Below, piece by piece: positions 27,587-36,014 of a DNA stretch of 64,000 nucleotides (its first letter is position 1; every line of letters begins with the position of its first letter). The notes under the pieces are model-generated. The model was not told where the DNA came from and did no database searches. It saw only the letters and a list, made by a program, of their open reading frames with translations. The position numbers and the translations under genes are program-made. Source of the DNA: Olsenella sp. kh2p3 (GTDB lineage: Bacteria > Actinomycetota > Coriobacteriia > Coriobacteriales > Atopobiaceae); contig FPKD01000001.1 in NCBI GenBank assembly GCA_900119625.1, positions 558,001-622,000 on the forward strand, in the 5' to 3' direction.

Positions 27587-28264
27587 ATGCCAAGGGAGTC
27601 AAAGAAGTCTAAGCGAGAGCGCGCCACCGAGATTTGCCGCCGCATGGGCGAGTTGTACCCCGGCGTCAAGAGTGCTCTTGCGTTTGCGAACCCATTTGAG
27701 CTGGTAATATGCGTGCTTCTCTCGGCACAGACCACCGATGCCGGCGTGAACCGCGTAACACCCGAGCTCTTCTCGCGTTGGCCGGACGCCGAGTCTATGG
27801 CCGCCGCGGACCCGGTGGAGGTTGGTGAGGTCATACACTCCATTGGCTTTTGGCGGGCAAAGTCCAAGCACTGCGTGGAGACGGCGCAGATGATTGTCTC
27901 TGACTTTGGCGGAAAGGTTCCGGGGACCATGGAGGAACTCTGCCAGCTGCCTGGCGTGGGGAGAAAGACCGCCAACATCGTGCTTAACAAGGCATTTGGC
28001 GTGGTAGACGGCATAGCGGTGGACACTCACGTGTTCCGTCTGGCAACGCGCTTTGGGCTCACCCGCGCAACAACGCCAGCTGCCGCCGAGAAGGACCTTC
28101 TCGACGTGATTCCGCGCGAGCTGTGGGGCAACGTCAACGAGGAATGGATCCACTTTGGGCGCGACGTATGCACGGCGCGCTCGCCCAAGTGCGCGGGGTG
28201 CCCCATGGCCGACATCTGTCCGAGCGCCGGCCAGCCCGACCGTTACTTCAAGCGGAAGAAGTAG
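27587..28264 (+). CDS. nth: Endonuclease III
   Basis: A 225-residue DNA glycosylase/AP lyase that removes oxidised pyrimidines. The helix-hairpin-helix LPGVGRKTANIV carries the catalytic lysine, and the catalytic Asp is in VDTHVFR. The [4Fe-4S] ligands have the exact C-x6-C-x2-C-x5-C spacing (CTARSPKCAGCPMADIC). ATG 27587 is preceded by GAGGAG; an upstream ATG at 27542 has none. It is divergent from glgB and followed by a palindromic repeat array. Confidence 0.96.
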   Translation: MPRESKKSKRERATEICRRMGELYPGVKSALAFANPFELVICVLLSAQTTDAGVNRVTPELFSRWPDAESMAAADPVEVGEVIHSIGFWRAKSKHCVETAQMIVSDFGGKVPGTMEELCQLPGVGRKTANIVLNKAFGVVDGIAVDTHVFRLATRFGLTRATTPAAAEKDLLDVIPRELWGNVNEEWIHFGRDVCTARSPKCAGCPMADICPSAGQPDRYFKRKK

Positions 28265-28297
28265 GAGCTTGGCGGCTCGACGGCTCGCGACGTCCTG

Positions 28298-28540
28298 GTG
28301 ACGCCGGAAGGCGCGTTTCCGACGCGGTACCGTACGAGAAGGCCCTTCCGGCGAGAATCTGGCGCCCGAACAGGGGTTTTGTACGGGATCCCGTACGTGG
28401 AGGCCCTTCGGGCGCCGTTTTCTTGCCCGAGGGCGGTTTTCCGCAGCCACTGCGCACAAAAGGGGCCCTCCGGCGATTGTTCGTCGCCGGAGGGCCGTCT
28501 GTGTTGCAATTCTCGCCAAAAGTAGCCTTTTGGCGACAAG
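28298..28540. repeat. Intergenic palindromic repeat array, family 1, copy A
   Basis: Between nth and the metY-like gene lie several related units built from GTACG(A/G), GGCCCTTCCGGCG or variants, a short T-rich loop and CGCCGGAGGGC. The best hairpin is a 13-bp perfect stem at 28464-28496 (GGCCCTCCGGCGA/TCGCCGGAGGGCC). A second, TCGCCAAAA/TTTTGGCGA, is at 28513-28536. The same units recur at 38815-39095. Confidence 0.7.
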
Positions 28541-28581
28541 CATTAGGAACGCGAGAAGACTGGTGAGTCGCTACCAGCAGC

Positions 28582-29901
28582 CTATGCGTTGGCGAGCGCC
28601 TGGTCGAGGTCGGCGATGATGTCGTCCACGTCCTCGATGCCAATGGAGAGGCGGATGAGGTCCTCGGAGAGGTGTGCAGCCTTGAGCTGCTCGGCCGTAA
28701 GTTGGGAGTGCGTGGTGGAGGCAGGGTGGATGATGAGGGACTTGGCATCGCCCACGTTGGCAAGGTGCGTGAAGAGCTTCACGTTGTTCACCACGTTGAG
28801 GCCAGCCTCACGGCCGCCCTTGACGCCAAAGACCACTACGCCGCCAAAGCCGTGGTGCAGGATGCGGCTTGCAACCTCATGCGAGGGATCGCCCTCGAGT
28901 CCGGAGTAGCGCACCCAGGAGACCTTGGGGTTCTCCTGGAGGTACTTGGCCACAGCGAGTGCGTTGTCGGAGTGGCGCTGGACGCGCAGGGACAGGTCCT
29001 CGATGCCAAGGCCAATGAGCTGGGCCGCATACGGAGAGAGCGTAGGACCAAAGTCGCGAAGCTTGTTGGCAAGCACGCGGGTAGCGAAGGGCGCGGCGGG
29101 AGCGGCGTCAGCGAAGACGATGCCGTGGTAGGAGGGGTCGGGCTGAGCCAGGGTGTGCCACTTCTCGGGGTCCTGCTTCCAGTTGAACTTGCCGGTGTCG
29201 ATAACCGCGCCGCCCAGCGTAGCACCGTGACCGCCAATCCACTTGGTGAGGGACTCGATCACGACGGCCGCGCCGTCCTCGGCGGGACGATAGAGGTACG
29301 GGGTCGCGAAGGTGTTGTCGACAAAGACGGGCACGGGCGAGGGCAGCGAGTTGGCGGCCTCAACGATGGCGGGAACGTCCGCCACGTCGACCAGGGGGTT
29401 GCCGATGGTCTCGACGTACCAAAGCTTGGTCTTGGGAGTGGTGGCAGCAACAAAGGCGTCGATGTCGTTGTTCTCGACGAAGGTGGTCTTCACGCCTAGG
29501 TCGCCGAGGGTGTGCAGGAAGATGTTCCAGGTGCCACCGTAGAGCGAGTCGGAGGCAACGATCTCGTCGCCCGCACCCACCAGGTTGGTGAGGGCGAGAA
29601 TCTCGGCTGCGTGACCAGAGGCGACGGCAACGGCGCCGGTGCCACCCTCGATGGCTGCCACACGGGCGGCTACGGCATCGGTGGTGGTGTTGGTCAGACG
29701 GCCGTAGACGTTACCGGGACGGGAGAGGGCGAACTTGGCGGCGCCGTCCTCGGCGTCCTTGAACTCGAATGCAGCGGAAGCATAGACGGGAAGTGCCGCG
29801 GAGCCGGTGGTGGGATCGGGGGACCAGCCGGCGTGGACCTGCAGGGTGTTGAAGTGCTTCTCGGGATCCTTGGCGAAGTCGGGGTTGAGTTCGAAAGCCA
29901 T
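28582..29901 (-). CDS. metY: O-acetylhomoserine sulfhydrylase
   Basis: A 439-residue Cys/Met-metabolism pyridoxal-phosphate enzyme making homocysteine from O-acetylhomoserine and sulfide. The cofactor lysine is in SLTKWIGGHG, with the substrate motif SRPGNVYGRLTNTT and the phosphate-binding ASGHAAEIL. The 430-440 length and the N-terminus FNTLQVHAGWSPDPTTGS fit the sulfhydrylase branch rather than cystathionine synthase. ATG 29901 has AAGGAG 8 bases upstream; the 73 extra codons to 30120 lie in the structured leader. The metNIQ importer in this window belongs to the same nutrient economy. Confidence 0.93.
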   Translation of the reverse strand: MAFELNPDFAKDPEKHFNTLQVHAGWSPDPTTGSAALPVYASAAFEFKDAEDGAAKFALSRPGNVYGRLTNTTTDAVAARVAAIEGGTGAVAVASGHAAEILALTNLVGAGDEIVASDSLYGGTWNIFLHTLGDLGVKTTFVENNDIDAFVAATTPKTKLWYVETIGNPLVDVADVPAIVEAANSLPSPVPVFVDNTFATPYLYRPAEDGAAVVIESLTKWIGGHGATLGGAVIDTGKFNWKQDPEKWHTLAQPDPSYHGIVFADAAPAAPFATRVLANKLRDFGPTLSPYAAQLIGLGIEDLSLRVQRHSDNALAVAKYLQENPKVSWVRYSGLEGDPSHEVASRILHHGFGGVVVFGVKGGREAGLNVVNNVKLFTHLANVGDAKSLIIHPASTTHSQLTAEQLKAAHLSEDLIRLSIGIEDVDDIIADLDQALANA

Positions 29902-29978
29902 GATGCTTGCTCCTTGTTTCTCGTAATGCGCTGAAAGTGTGATATCGCAATTGCTGATAGCTGGTGCTTCCGGATGAG

Positions 29979-30036
29979 CCCGAGCGCGTGGCAACGTCAC
30001 TGTTGCTCGCGGTCGGGCTAAGGCATCTGCCTGCCC
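29979..30036 (-). promoter_or_regulatory. Structured leader upstream of metY
   Basis: Two adjoining dyads share bases: CCCGA...GCAAC/GTTGC...TCGGG (29979-30017) and GGGCTaaGGC/GCCtGCCC (30015-30036). Sharing GGG makes them mutually exclusive, as in an attenuator or riboswitch. I see no S-box, T-box or other known core, so the type is unknown. Confidence 0.35.
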
Positions 30037-30286
30037 GGAATTGGTTGGTATGTCTGTGTCCTCTCCATGGCTCCCAACTATAGCCACCCACGCGGCGAGA
30101 AGGAACCCTCGTAGTTCCACAAGGTTTGGATAGGTTGTTATCGTGCAAACAGATAGCGACGAACTACTGGCTTTCTAACTGGTCATTAAGCCACCGTCGG
30201 TGCTTTTTGCAATCCCATACCATATGCTGTCATCGTGAACACTATGCCAGCACCTCCCGCAACCAGACCAACAGAAGGGGCAAGCC

Positions 30287-31036
30287 ATGTGGACCAGAGC
30301 AGAACTAAAGGATCGCGGCAAGGCTGCATTCAAGCGTAACTACTGGAAGACGGTCCTCGTCGCCTTCATCCTGTCGTTGCTCACCTACTCGACGTCGCTT
30401 TCCCGCGGCTCTTCCGACGCGAGTGGCGAAGGCATCACGGAAGCCGGGCACGCGCTCACAAATCCCACGTCTGCTCTCTCTGCCAACGGTCAGCTGGTCG
30501 CAGGCTTCTTCGTAGGCGTTGGGCTTACGGCACTAATTCTCATCGTCATTCTCGGGATCCTGATTGGCGTGTTCCTTGTTCTGCCTCTCCAGGTGGGCTG
30601 CCAGCGCTTCCTCTTTCTCAATCTTCGCGAGCCAGCAAACGTGCGAGAGGTTCTCTGGGCATTTGACAGCAACTACCTCAATATCGTGAAGGTCATGTTC
30701 TTGAAGGACCTCAAGATCTTCGCATGGGCATTGCTGCTCGTGATTCCCGGCATCGTGAAGGCCTACGAATACCGACTGGTTGACTATCTCCTCGCCGAGA
30801 ACCCCGCGCTTTCCTCAGCAGAGGCATGCGAGCAGAGCCGCACCCTCATGGACGGCAACAAGTGGAATGCCTTTGTCCTCGACCTCTCGTTTATTGGCTG
30901 GAACATCCTTTCGCTCCTCACGCTGGGGCTCGTTGGCCTTTTCTATGCCTCGCCTTACGAGAACAGCACCAACGCCGCGCTGTACGAGGCGCTTCGCTAC
31001 GGAAGCGGCAGGGCTCCTGCTCTGCCCCAGGAGTAG
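30287..31036 (+). CDS. DUF975 family integral membrane protein
   Basis: A 249-residue protein with about five membrane segments. The N-terminus MWTRAELKDRGKAAFKRNYWKTVLVAFILS and the later EACEQSRTLMDGNKWNAFVLDLSFIGW are hallmarks of DUF975, a family of unknown function. AGAAGGGG precedes ATG 30287. It stands alone, divergent from metY and convergent with rubrerythrin, separated from the latter by a strong hairpin. No role can be assigned. Confidence 0.88.
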   Translation: MWTRAELKDRGKAAFKRNYWKTVLVAFILSLLTYSTSLSRGSSDASGEGITEAGHALTNPTSALSANGQLVAGFFVGVGLTALILIVILGILIGVFLVLPLQVGCQRFLFLNLREPANVREVLWAFDSNYLNIVKVMFLKDLKIFAWALLLVIPGIVKAYEYRLVDYLLAENPALSSAEACEQSRTLMDGNKWNAFVLDLSFIGWNILSLLTLGLVGLFYASPYENSTNAALYEALRYGSGRAPALPQE

Positions 31037-31060
31037 GGCAGGACTTCTCGTCACGCAGAA

Positions 31061-31106
31061 AGAGGCGCCCGCCCCGAAGCACGGGACGGGCGCCTCTTGT
31101 CTCTCG
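31061..31106. terminator. Terminator between convergent DUF975 and rubrerythrin genes
   Basis: AGAGGCGCCCG (31061-31071) pairs with CGGGCGCCTCT (31087-31097) round a GC-rich loop. TTGTCT follows on the plus strand and TTTCT on the minus strand, so it can act in both directions. Confidence 0.8.
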
Positions 31107-31135
31107 CTAGATTGGCGAACCCTATGCGGCAAGCG

Positions 31136-31681
31136 CTAGTAGTTGATCGCCTGCTCCTCGAAGTAGCTCTGCGGGTGGTTGCAGACGGGGCAGACCTTGG
31201 GGGCCTCGGGACCAACGTGCAGGTGGCCGCAGTTGAGGCACTTCCAGACCTTGACGCCCGGGCGGTTGAAGACCTCGCCCTTCTCGACGCGCTCGGCGAG
31301 CTTGTTGTAGCGCTCCTCGTGGTGCTTCTCGACCTCGCCAACCAGACGGAACTTGGCAGCGATCTCCTTGAAGCCCTCCTCGTCAGCGGTCTCGGCGAAG
31401 CCCTTGTACATCTCGGTCCACTCGTAGTTCTCGCCGGCCGCAGCATCCTTGATGTTGGTCAGAGTGTCGGGCACGTCGCCGCCGTGCAGATACTTAAACC
31501 AAAGCTTGGCGTGCTCGGACTCGTTGCCAGAGGTCTCGGTGAAGATGTCGGAAATCTGGACGTAGCCCTCCTTCTTGGCCTTGCTGGCGTAGTAGGAGTA
31601 CTTGCGGCTCGCCTGGGACTCACCTGCGAACGCTGCCTCGAGGTTCTTCTTGGTCTGCGAGTTCTCAAAATCGACTGCCAT
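31136..31681 (-). CDS. Rubrerythrin
   Basis: A 181-residue diiron peroxidase that detoxifies hydrogen peroxide in anaerobes. The four-helix ferritin-like domain carries the Glu and ExxH iron ligands ([34 protein letters not shown]). The C-terminal rubredoxin domain has two Cys pairs ([10 protein letters not shown] and KVCPVCNHP). ATG 31681 has GGAGAGGAG just upstream. It follows mutY on the same strand by 91 bases, with a small hairpin CCGCCTGC/GCAGGCGG (31739-31758) between them. The context fits an oxidative-damage cluster. Confidence 0.95.
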   Translation of the reverse strand: MAVDFENSQTKKNLEAAFAGESQASRKYSYYASKAKKEGYVQISDIFTETSGNESEHAKLWFKYLHGGDVPDTLTNIKDAAAGENYEWTEMYKGFAETADEEGFKEIAAKFRLVGEVEKHHEERYNKLAERVEKGEVFNRPGVKVWKCLNCGHLHVGPEAPKVCPVCNHPQSYFEEQAINY

Positions 31682-31772
31682 TACTGCTCCTCTCCTTCCC
31701 CCCTCCTTGGGGGAAACATTGGGCCACGAAACCGTGTCCCGCCTGCCTTCGCAGGCGGTTCCCATGGTAGCA

Positions 31773-32708
31773 TCAGGTGCACCAAATGTTACCGTTATTA
31801 TGACAAAAACCCTCCTTCGAGAGCTCCGTCAGTAACGTCTGGGCATCCGACGCGTCCACACCTCTTCTACCCGCCGCGCGCTCCTCGCGCGAAAGCTCCA
31901 CAGATAGAGTATCAAGGTCCACGCCGCCTCGCGGGTCTGCTCGGTGAGCGAGGAGGATGCGCAGGACCTCCGCACGCTTTTGCCGGTGGGAGCCCTCGAA
32001 GCGCGACTGACGCACGTGCGAGCGCGAGCGGCGCGAGGGGTTGGGGACCGTTGCCTTGAGATGCGCGCCATAGTCGAGAAGGGCGTAGTACCACGTGCGT
32101 GGGTCGTCTTCCGCGTTGCTTGCATCCTTGGGGCAGGTGGCACGCACTATGGGCACCAGGGATGCGTCCGCAACGGCATCCTCTTCGGGGAAGAACTCGT
32201 GGAGAAGGACGGCGCGCACGTTTGTCTCGAGGTAGACGCCAGGAAGGTCGAAGGCAAACGCGCGAATCCCCGCAGCCGTAGCTGGGCCAATGCCGGGAAG
32301 CGCCTTTAGGGCCGCCTCGTCGGACGGCATGCGGCCGCCTGCCGCCGAGACCTCCCGCGCGGCACGCCAGAGCGAGAGAGCGCGCCTGTTGTAACCCAGG
32401 CCCTGCCATTCGCCCAGCACGTCCGCGGAATCCGCGGCGGCAAGGGCATCGACCGTGGGGAAGAGTTCAAGCCAGTGCTGCCAGCGACCGTCCACGCGCG
32501 AGACCTGCGTCTGCTGGAGCATGACCTCGGAGATCCAGATGGCGTAGGGGTCTCTCGTGCGACGCCATGGCAGGTCGCGGTAGAGTTCACGGCCGCGCAA
32601 GAGCACCGTTGCCCTAAATGAGGCGAGTTCCTCCTCCGTGGGCAGGGCACGAGACGAGAAGCCCCTCCCCTCCCCCGAGGTGGCGCCGACTCTCGAGACG
32701 CCTGGCAT
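31773..32708 (-). CDS. MutY-like A/G-specific adenine glycosylase lacking the Fe-S cluster
   Basis: A 311-residue HhH-GPD glycosylase. It has the MutY motif [14 protein letters not shown] with catalytic Glu, and the helix-hairpin-helix [13 protein letters not shown]. Two departures from E. coli MutY are visible. The catalytic Asp position (DGNV) reads ETNV, and the four-cysteine [4Fe-4S] motif expected after [11 protein letters not shown] is absent, replaced by a basic stretch. The C-terminal 8-oxoG-recognition domain also looks missing. ATG 32708 overlaps the stop of the Rrf2 gene by one base (TAATG). Related short glycosylases occur in Actinobacteria. Activity on A:8-oxoG is likely but not certain. 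Confidence 0.8.
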   Translation of the reverse strand: MPGVSRVGATSGEGRGFSSRALPTEEELASFRATVLLRGRELYRDLPWRRTRDPYAIWISEVMLQQTQVSRVDGRWQHWLELFPTVDALAAADSADVLGEWQGLGYNRRALSLWRAAREVSAAGGRMPSDEAALKALPGIGPATAAGIRAFAFDLPGVYLETNVRAVLLHEFFPEEDAVADASLVPIVRATCPKDASNAEDDPRTWYYALLDYGAHLKATVPNPSRRSRSHVRQSRFEGSHRQKRAEVLRILLAHRADPRGGVDLDTLSVELSREERAAGRRGVDASDAQTLLTELSKEGFCHNNGNIWCT

Positions 32709-33187
32709 TACTCGGCCGCAGCCTTGGCCTTGCGCTTGTTGCCCACGAGCTTGAACGAACCGGTCATCTGCGGCATCTTCCCCTCCATGACAACCTGGTA
32801 GAGGGTCACGGAGTCGAAGTAGGCACGCAGCATGCGCTCGGCGTTGCACCAGACGGGGTTGAAGTGGCACTCGGCCATGCGTGGGCAGGGGCCGCCGTCA
32901 TCCCCAGCGTAGTCGCAGGCGGCGATGAGGATTGGCCCCTGGACCGCCTCGACGAGCTTGAGGAGCGACGTGGTGCGCGGGTCAACGGCGAGCCTCATGC
33001 CACCGTGGGCGCCGCGCGTGCTCTCGACTATGCCCGCAAGGGCAAGGTCGTGCTGGATGGACCGCGCAAACGAGTACGGAACGCCATTGTCCTTCGCGGC
33101 AGTGCGCACCGAGACAACGCCGTCCGGGTTCTGGACGAGCGCCGCGAGCATGCGAAGCGCGTAATCAGTCTTTCTCGAGATCTCCAT
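32708..33187 (-). CDS. Rrf2-family transcriptional regulator with cysteine cluster
   Basis: A 159-residue regulator. The winged helix is at the N-terminus (SRKTDYALRMLAAL, then VSVRTAAKDNGVPYSFARSIQHDL with the recognition helix, and a wing GAHGGMRLAVD). Residues about 85-115 contain three closely spaced cysteines (ACDYAGDDGGPCPRMAEC) and a fourth nearby (VWC), as in Fe-S sensors such as IscR and NsrR. AGGAGG lies 5 bases before ATG 33187. It sits in an operon between a HAD phosphatase and a MutY-like glycosylase. Redox or NO sensing is inferred from the cysteines. Confidence 0.88.
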   Translation of the reverse strand: MEISRKTDYALRMLAALVQNPDGVVSVRTAAKDNGVPYSFARSIQHDLALAGIVESTRGAHGGMRLAVDPRTTSLLKLVEAVQGPILIAACDYAGDDGGPCPRMAECHFNPVWCNAERMLRAYFDSVTLYQVVMEGKMPQMTGSFKLVGNKRKAKAAAE

Positions 33188-33212
33188 TGCAACCTCCTGG
33201 CAGCCCGATGGG

Positions 33213-33950
33213 CTAACCCTTCCTCCGGCTCGTCTTTGCGGGAGAGTCCCCCCAGTTGAGTACCTCCCAGCCGTGCTGTCGCGCCAACTTCTTGAGCGTC
33301 TCCCCCGGACACACGGCATATCCCTTGGCTGCCGCCGAGAGAAGCGCGGCATCCGTGTGGTGGTCGCCATAGGCATACGAAAGCGCCCAGGTCCCCCGGC
33401 CGAGGTGGGCGTCTGCCCAACGCGTGACTGCGGCGACCTTCTCGGGCCCCTGCACCACCGTGCCTTCGACGCGACCCGTGTAGTTGCCGTCGGAATCGCG
33501 CTCCATGCCGGTGGCGATGTAGTCATCCACCCCAAGGGCCTTTGCGGCGTCCGCCGCTATGGGCTCGAACGTCGCCGAGACGAGCAGCGCAACGCAGCCC
33601 TCTGCGCGACGCTTGGCAACCTCCGCCGCGACCTCCGGACGGTAGCGGTCCTTGAGGACGTCCTGGTAGAACTCGTGCATGATCTTGTCGATATCCCGGT
33701 GGCTCAGGTCCTCGAGCGCGCCAAAGACCAGCTCGCGCGCCTCGTCCTGACTCTGGGGAAGATGCAACTTGTAGCGCAGCCCCCACAGACCGAGGGCAAG
33801 GGCACGAGGGATGGACATGAGCCCATGCCGCCACAGGTACACCGAGAAGAGAGCACCGGACTGACCGTCGATGGACGTGCCGTCGAAGTCAAATACCGCG
33901 AGCTTCGTCTTTCTCTGCGGTTGCGCGCTGTCGTCTGTAGAAGCGAGCAT
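33213..33950 (-). CDS. HAD-superfamily phosphatase (subfamily IB, SerB-like)
   Basis: A 245-residue hydrolase with motif I VFDFDGTSIDGQSG (nucleophile first Asp), motif II VSATFEPI and motif IV AYGDHHTDAALL. The fold and cap length match HAD-IB enzymes related to phosphoserine phosphatase. The substrate is unknown. ATG 33950 is chosen over one at 33965 because GGAG lies 9 bases upstream of the former only. It is followed after 25 bases by the Rrf2 gene and is the first gene of that operon. Confidence 0.85.
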   Translation of the reverse strand: MLASTDDSAQPQRKTKLAVFDFDGTSIDGQSGALFSVYLWRHGLMSIPRALALGLWGLRYKLHLPQSQDEARELVFGALEDLSHRDIDKIMHEFYQDVLKDRYRPEVAAEVAKRRAEGCVALLVSATFEPIAADAAKALGVDDYIATGMERDSDGNYTGRVEGTVVQGPEKVAAVTRWADAHLGRGTWALSYAYGDHHTDAALLSAAAKGYAVCPGETLKKLARQHGWEVLNWGDSPAKTSRRKG

Positions 33951-34186
33951 GCTGTGCGTCTCCATGGTGCAATTGGGAATCGTATCGTACCAATGATACC
34001 AGTGCGAAAACGGTATGGGACGAATTGTACTATTAGCCATAGCAATTCGACGTTTGTTGTCCGGTAGTTGTTGGCACGCCGTCCAGCACGACAGGTCGGG
34101 TCAGGGCACCAGGCTGCGGCGGCATAATCTCTTGAGTAATCCACACATAAGAAAGGAGCCCCTTTCGGGGCTCCTTGAGTTCACAA
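33951..34186. other. Upstream region of the HAD-Rrf2-mutY operon
   Basis: No gene is seen. An AT-richer stretch at 33975-34030 has repeated GTACC/GGTAT words (for example GTACCAATGATACC) that could hold the operon promoter and an operator, but no clear -35/-10 pair. The tRNA-Asp terminator lies at the far end. Confidence 0.4.
34147..34176 (-). terminator. Terminator after tRNA-Asp
   Basis: AAGGAGCCCC (34153-34162), loop tttc, GGGGCTCCTT (34167-34176): a 10-bp perfect stem, followed on the minus strand by TTTCTTA. Confidence 0.85.
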
Positions 34187-34263
<77 letters not shown>

Positions 34264-34450
34264 ACGCGCGTTGTGCGGGAGCTATTATACGCAGAGGACG
34301 CGGTATCTGTCTAGCAAGAATTTGAGGAAGTTTTGTGGGGCTGGCTGGGCACACGAAGCCGGGGACGCCGACCCGGGCCCCACCCTGATGGGGCGCAGCC
34401 CTTCCTGCAAACGGCCACCTTGGCGCGGCCTGACGCGGGACGCCGCTAGA

Positions 34451-34496
34451 CGCGGGATTTGGACGTTTGAGTGGGGTTAACCGTCCGGAATCCGCG
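34451..34496. repeat. Intergenic palindromic repeat, family 2, copy A
   Basis: CGCGGGATTTGGACG ... CGTCCGGAATCCGCG forms an imperfect hairpin round TTTGAGTGGGGTTAAC. A related sequence with GCGGATTCCGAACG and CCCCACCTAAACGG occurs at 58983-59057. Both copies lie just past the 3' end of minus-strand genes. The rest of 34264-34450 is GC-rich and holds no gene that I recognise. Confidence 0.5.
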
Positions 34497-34519
34497 AGCA
34501 CTTCTATCGGCGCGGCTAC

Positions 34520-35356
34520 CTACTCAAGAGCGATGTCCGTGGTGGCACCCGTCGAATCCGTCACGTGGACCACCGAGCCGTCAAGCGTGGCCGTGGAGAT
34601 GGTCCCCCTGCCCGTGATGGCATTGCCCGAGGAATCGGCAACCGCCATGGGCGCGGAGTCACCGCCAATCGTGTAGGCCACCACGTCCCAGGTGCCGTCC
34701 GACTTGTTCTCGGGCACGACGATGACCGAGTTGTAGAGGATGAGCGAGACGGGCGTCCCCCTCACGGTGAACTCCTGGGTCTTGTTGCCCTTGGAGTCCG
34801 AGGCGATAACCGCATACGTCCCGTCCCCGGTGGCCTCGAGGGAGTACGAGACCCCCTGATAGGTAACGGACCCGTCTGCGGTGGTCTGGACCTGCTGCGG
34901 CTCCTCCACGCCAGCTGCAGGCTCCTGCGGCTGGGGGTTGTCCTGCGCGGCAAGGAAGGTGACAACCGCCACAATGGCGAGAATAACGAAGAGACCCACC
35001 ACGCCGGCAATGACGAGCAGGACGAACTTAGGGTTGACGGGCTTGCGTTCCGGCTCCTTTCCGTACCTCGGCCGGTTGCGTCCGCGAAGGCGACGGCTGC
35101 GAGAACGCTCGGCGGCGCGGTCGCGCGCGATGTCGGCAGCCTCGGCCGCGTTGTCGCGTGTGGTCACGCGGGCTCCCTGGCCTGCTGAGAGGGTCTTGAG
35201 GGAGCCCGCGGGTACGGCACTTTGGCGAGGGGCGGAGCCATCGTCGACGTCCTCGGGGACCGCGTGCGCGCCGGTCCTGGAGACGCCACCGGCGGCATGC
35301 CTGTCCGTGACATGCGCGGAACGCCTGTACTTCTCGTCATTGGATGCGTAGCTCAT
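34520..35356 (-). CDS. Hypothetical single-pass membrane protein
   Basis: A 278-residue protein. Residues 1-108 are hydrophilic and Arg-rich, probably cytoplasmic and disordered, ending in RRLRGRNRPRYGKEPERKP. One membrane helix (about 112-137, KFVLLVIAGVVGLFVILAIVAVV) is followed by an extracellular beta-rich domain with DGSVTYQGVSYSLEATGDGTY, suggesting a small surface domain. GGGGAG precedes ATG 35356. It is the last gene of the dnaX-ybaB-recR run, 50 bases after recR. I do not recognise the family. Confidence 0.75.
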   Translation of the reverse strand: MSYASNDEKYRRSAHVTDRHAAGGVSRTGAHAVPEDVDDGSAPRQSAVPAGSLKTLSAGQGARVTTRDNAAEAADIARDRAAERSRSRRLRGRNRPRYGKEPERKPVNPKFVLLVIAGVVGLFVILAIVAVVTFLAAQDNPQPQEPAAGVEEPQQVQTTADGSVTYQGVSYSLEATGDGTYAVIASDSKGNKTQEFTVRGTPVSLILYNSVIVVPENKSDGTWDVVAYTIGGDSAPMAVADSSGNAITGRGTISTATLDGSVVHVTDSTGATTDIALE

Positions 35357-35406
35357 CTCGTCTCCCCTGCGGTTTTCGCCCGCTCTCATCCTAGCCCACC
35401 GGGCGG

Positions 35407-36012
35407 CTACACCTCGCGACGCGCTTCGATGGCGCGGCCAAGCGTCACCTCGTCGGCATACTCGAGGTCCCCGCCAACCGGCAGTCCGCTTGCAAGGCGG
35501 GACACGCGCACGCCCAAGGGTCGGATAATCCGCGAGAGGTACGTGGCCGTTGTCTCGCCCTCGACGTCCGGGTTGGTGGCGAGAATGACCTCCTGGACCT
35601 CGCCCGAAGCCAGACGCGCAAGCAGCTCCTTCACGTGGAGCTGCTCCGGACCGATCTTGTCCATGGGCGAGATGACGCCCCCAAGCACGTGGTAGAGGCC
35701 GTGGTAGCTGCCCGTCCGCTCGATGGCAGAGACGTCGCGCGGCTCGGAGACCACGCAGATGGTCGTGCGGTCGCGCGAGGCGTCCGAGCACACGTCGCAG
35801 GTGTCGCGCGTGGCGTAGCTAAAGCAGATCGGGCAGAAGTGGACCTGCTCCTTTACCTCGAGAATGGCAGTTGCAAGCCTGCGCGCCTCCTCCGCGTCGG
35901 CCTCGAGGAGGTAGTACGCGATGCGCTGGGCGGACTTTGGGCCAATGCCCGGGAGCCTGCCCAGCTCGTCGAGGAGGCGCTGCAGCGCGTGCCCGTCGTT
36001 GAGCTGGTTCAT
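35407..36012 (-). CDS. recR: Recombination mediator RecR
   Basis: A 201-residue protein, full length. The helix-hairpin-helix LGRLPGIGPKSAQRIAYYLL, the four-cysteine zinc site (FCPICFSYATRDTCDVC), the Toprim domain (ICVVSEPRDVSAIERTG) and the C-terminal Walker-like LASGLPVGGDLEYADEVTLGRA are all present. RecR acts with RecO/RecF to load RecA on gapped DNA. Two bases separate it from ybaB; dnaX-ybaB-recR is a widely conserved order. Confidence 0.97.
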   Translation of the reverse strand: MNQLNDGHALQRLLDELGRLPGIGPKSAQRIAYYLLEADAEEARRLATAILEVKEQVHFCPICFSYATRDTCDVCSDASRDRTTICVVSEPRDVSAIERTGSYHGLYHVLGGVISPMDKIGPEQLHVKELLARLASGEVQEVILATNPDVEGETTATYLSRIIRPLGVRVSRLASGLPVGGDLEYADEVTLGRAIEARREV

Positions 36013-36014
36013 CC

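Noticed and set aside
28298..28540. CRISPR array
   Set aside because: The repeat units differ in length and sequence, fold into hairpins and are not separated by uniform unique spacers; no cas genes are present.
28265..28581. Possible small Arg-rich protein in the repeat array
   Set aside because: Similar peptides appear at the second array only because the DNA repeat is shared; several frames are open at once, and no ribosome site or consistent start was seen.
29902..30120. SAM riboswitch (S-box) or T-box in front of metY
   Set aside because: Neither the S-box core nor the T-box motif could be found on the minus strand; only generic hairpins are visible.
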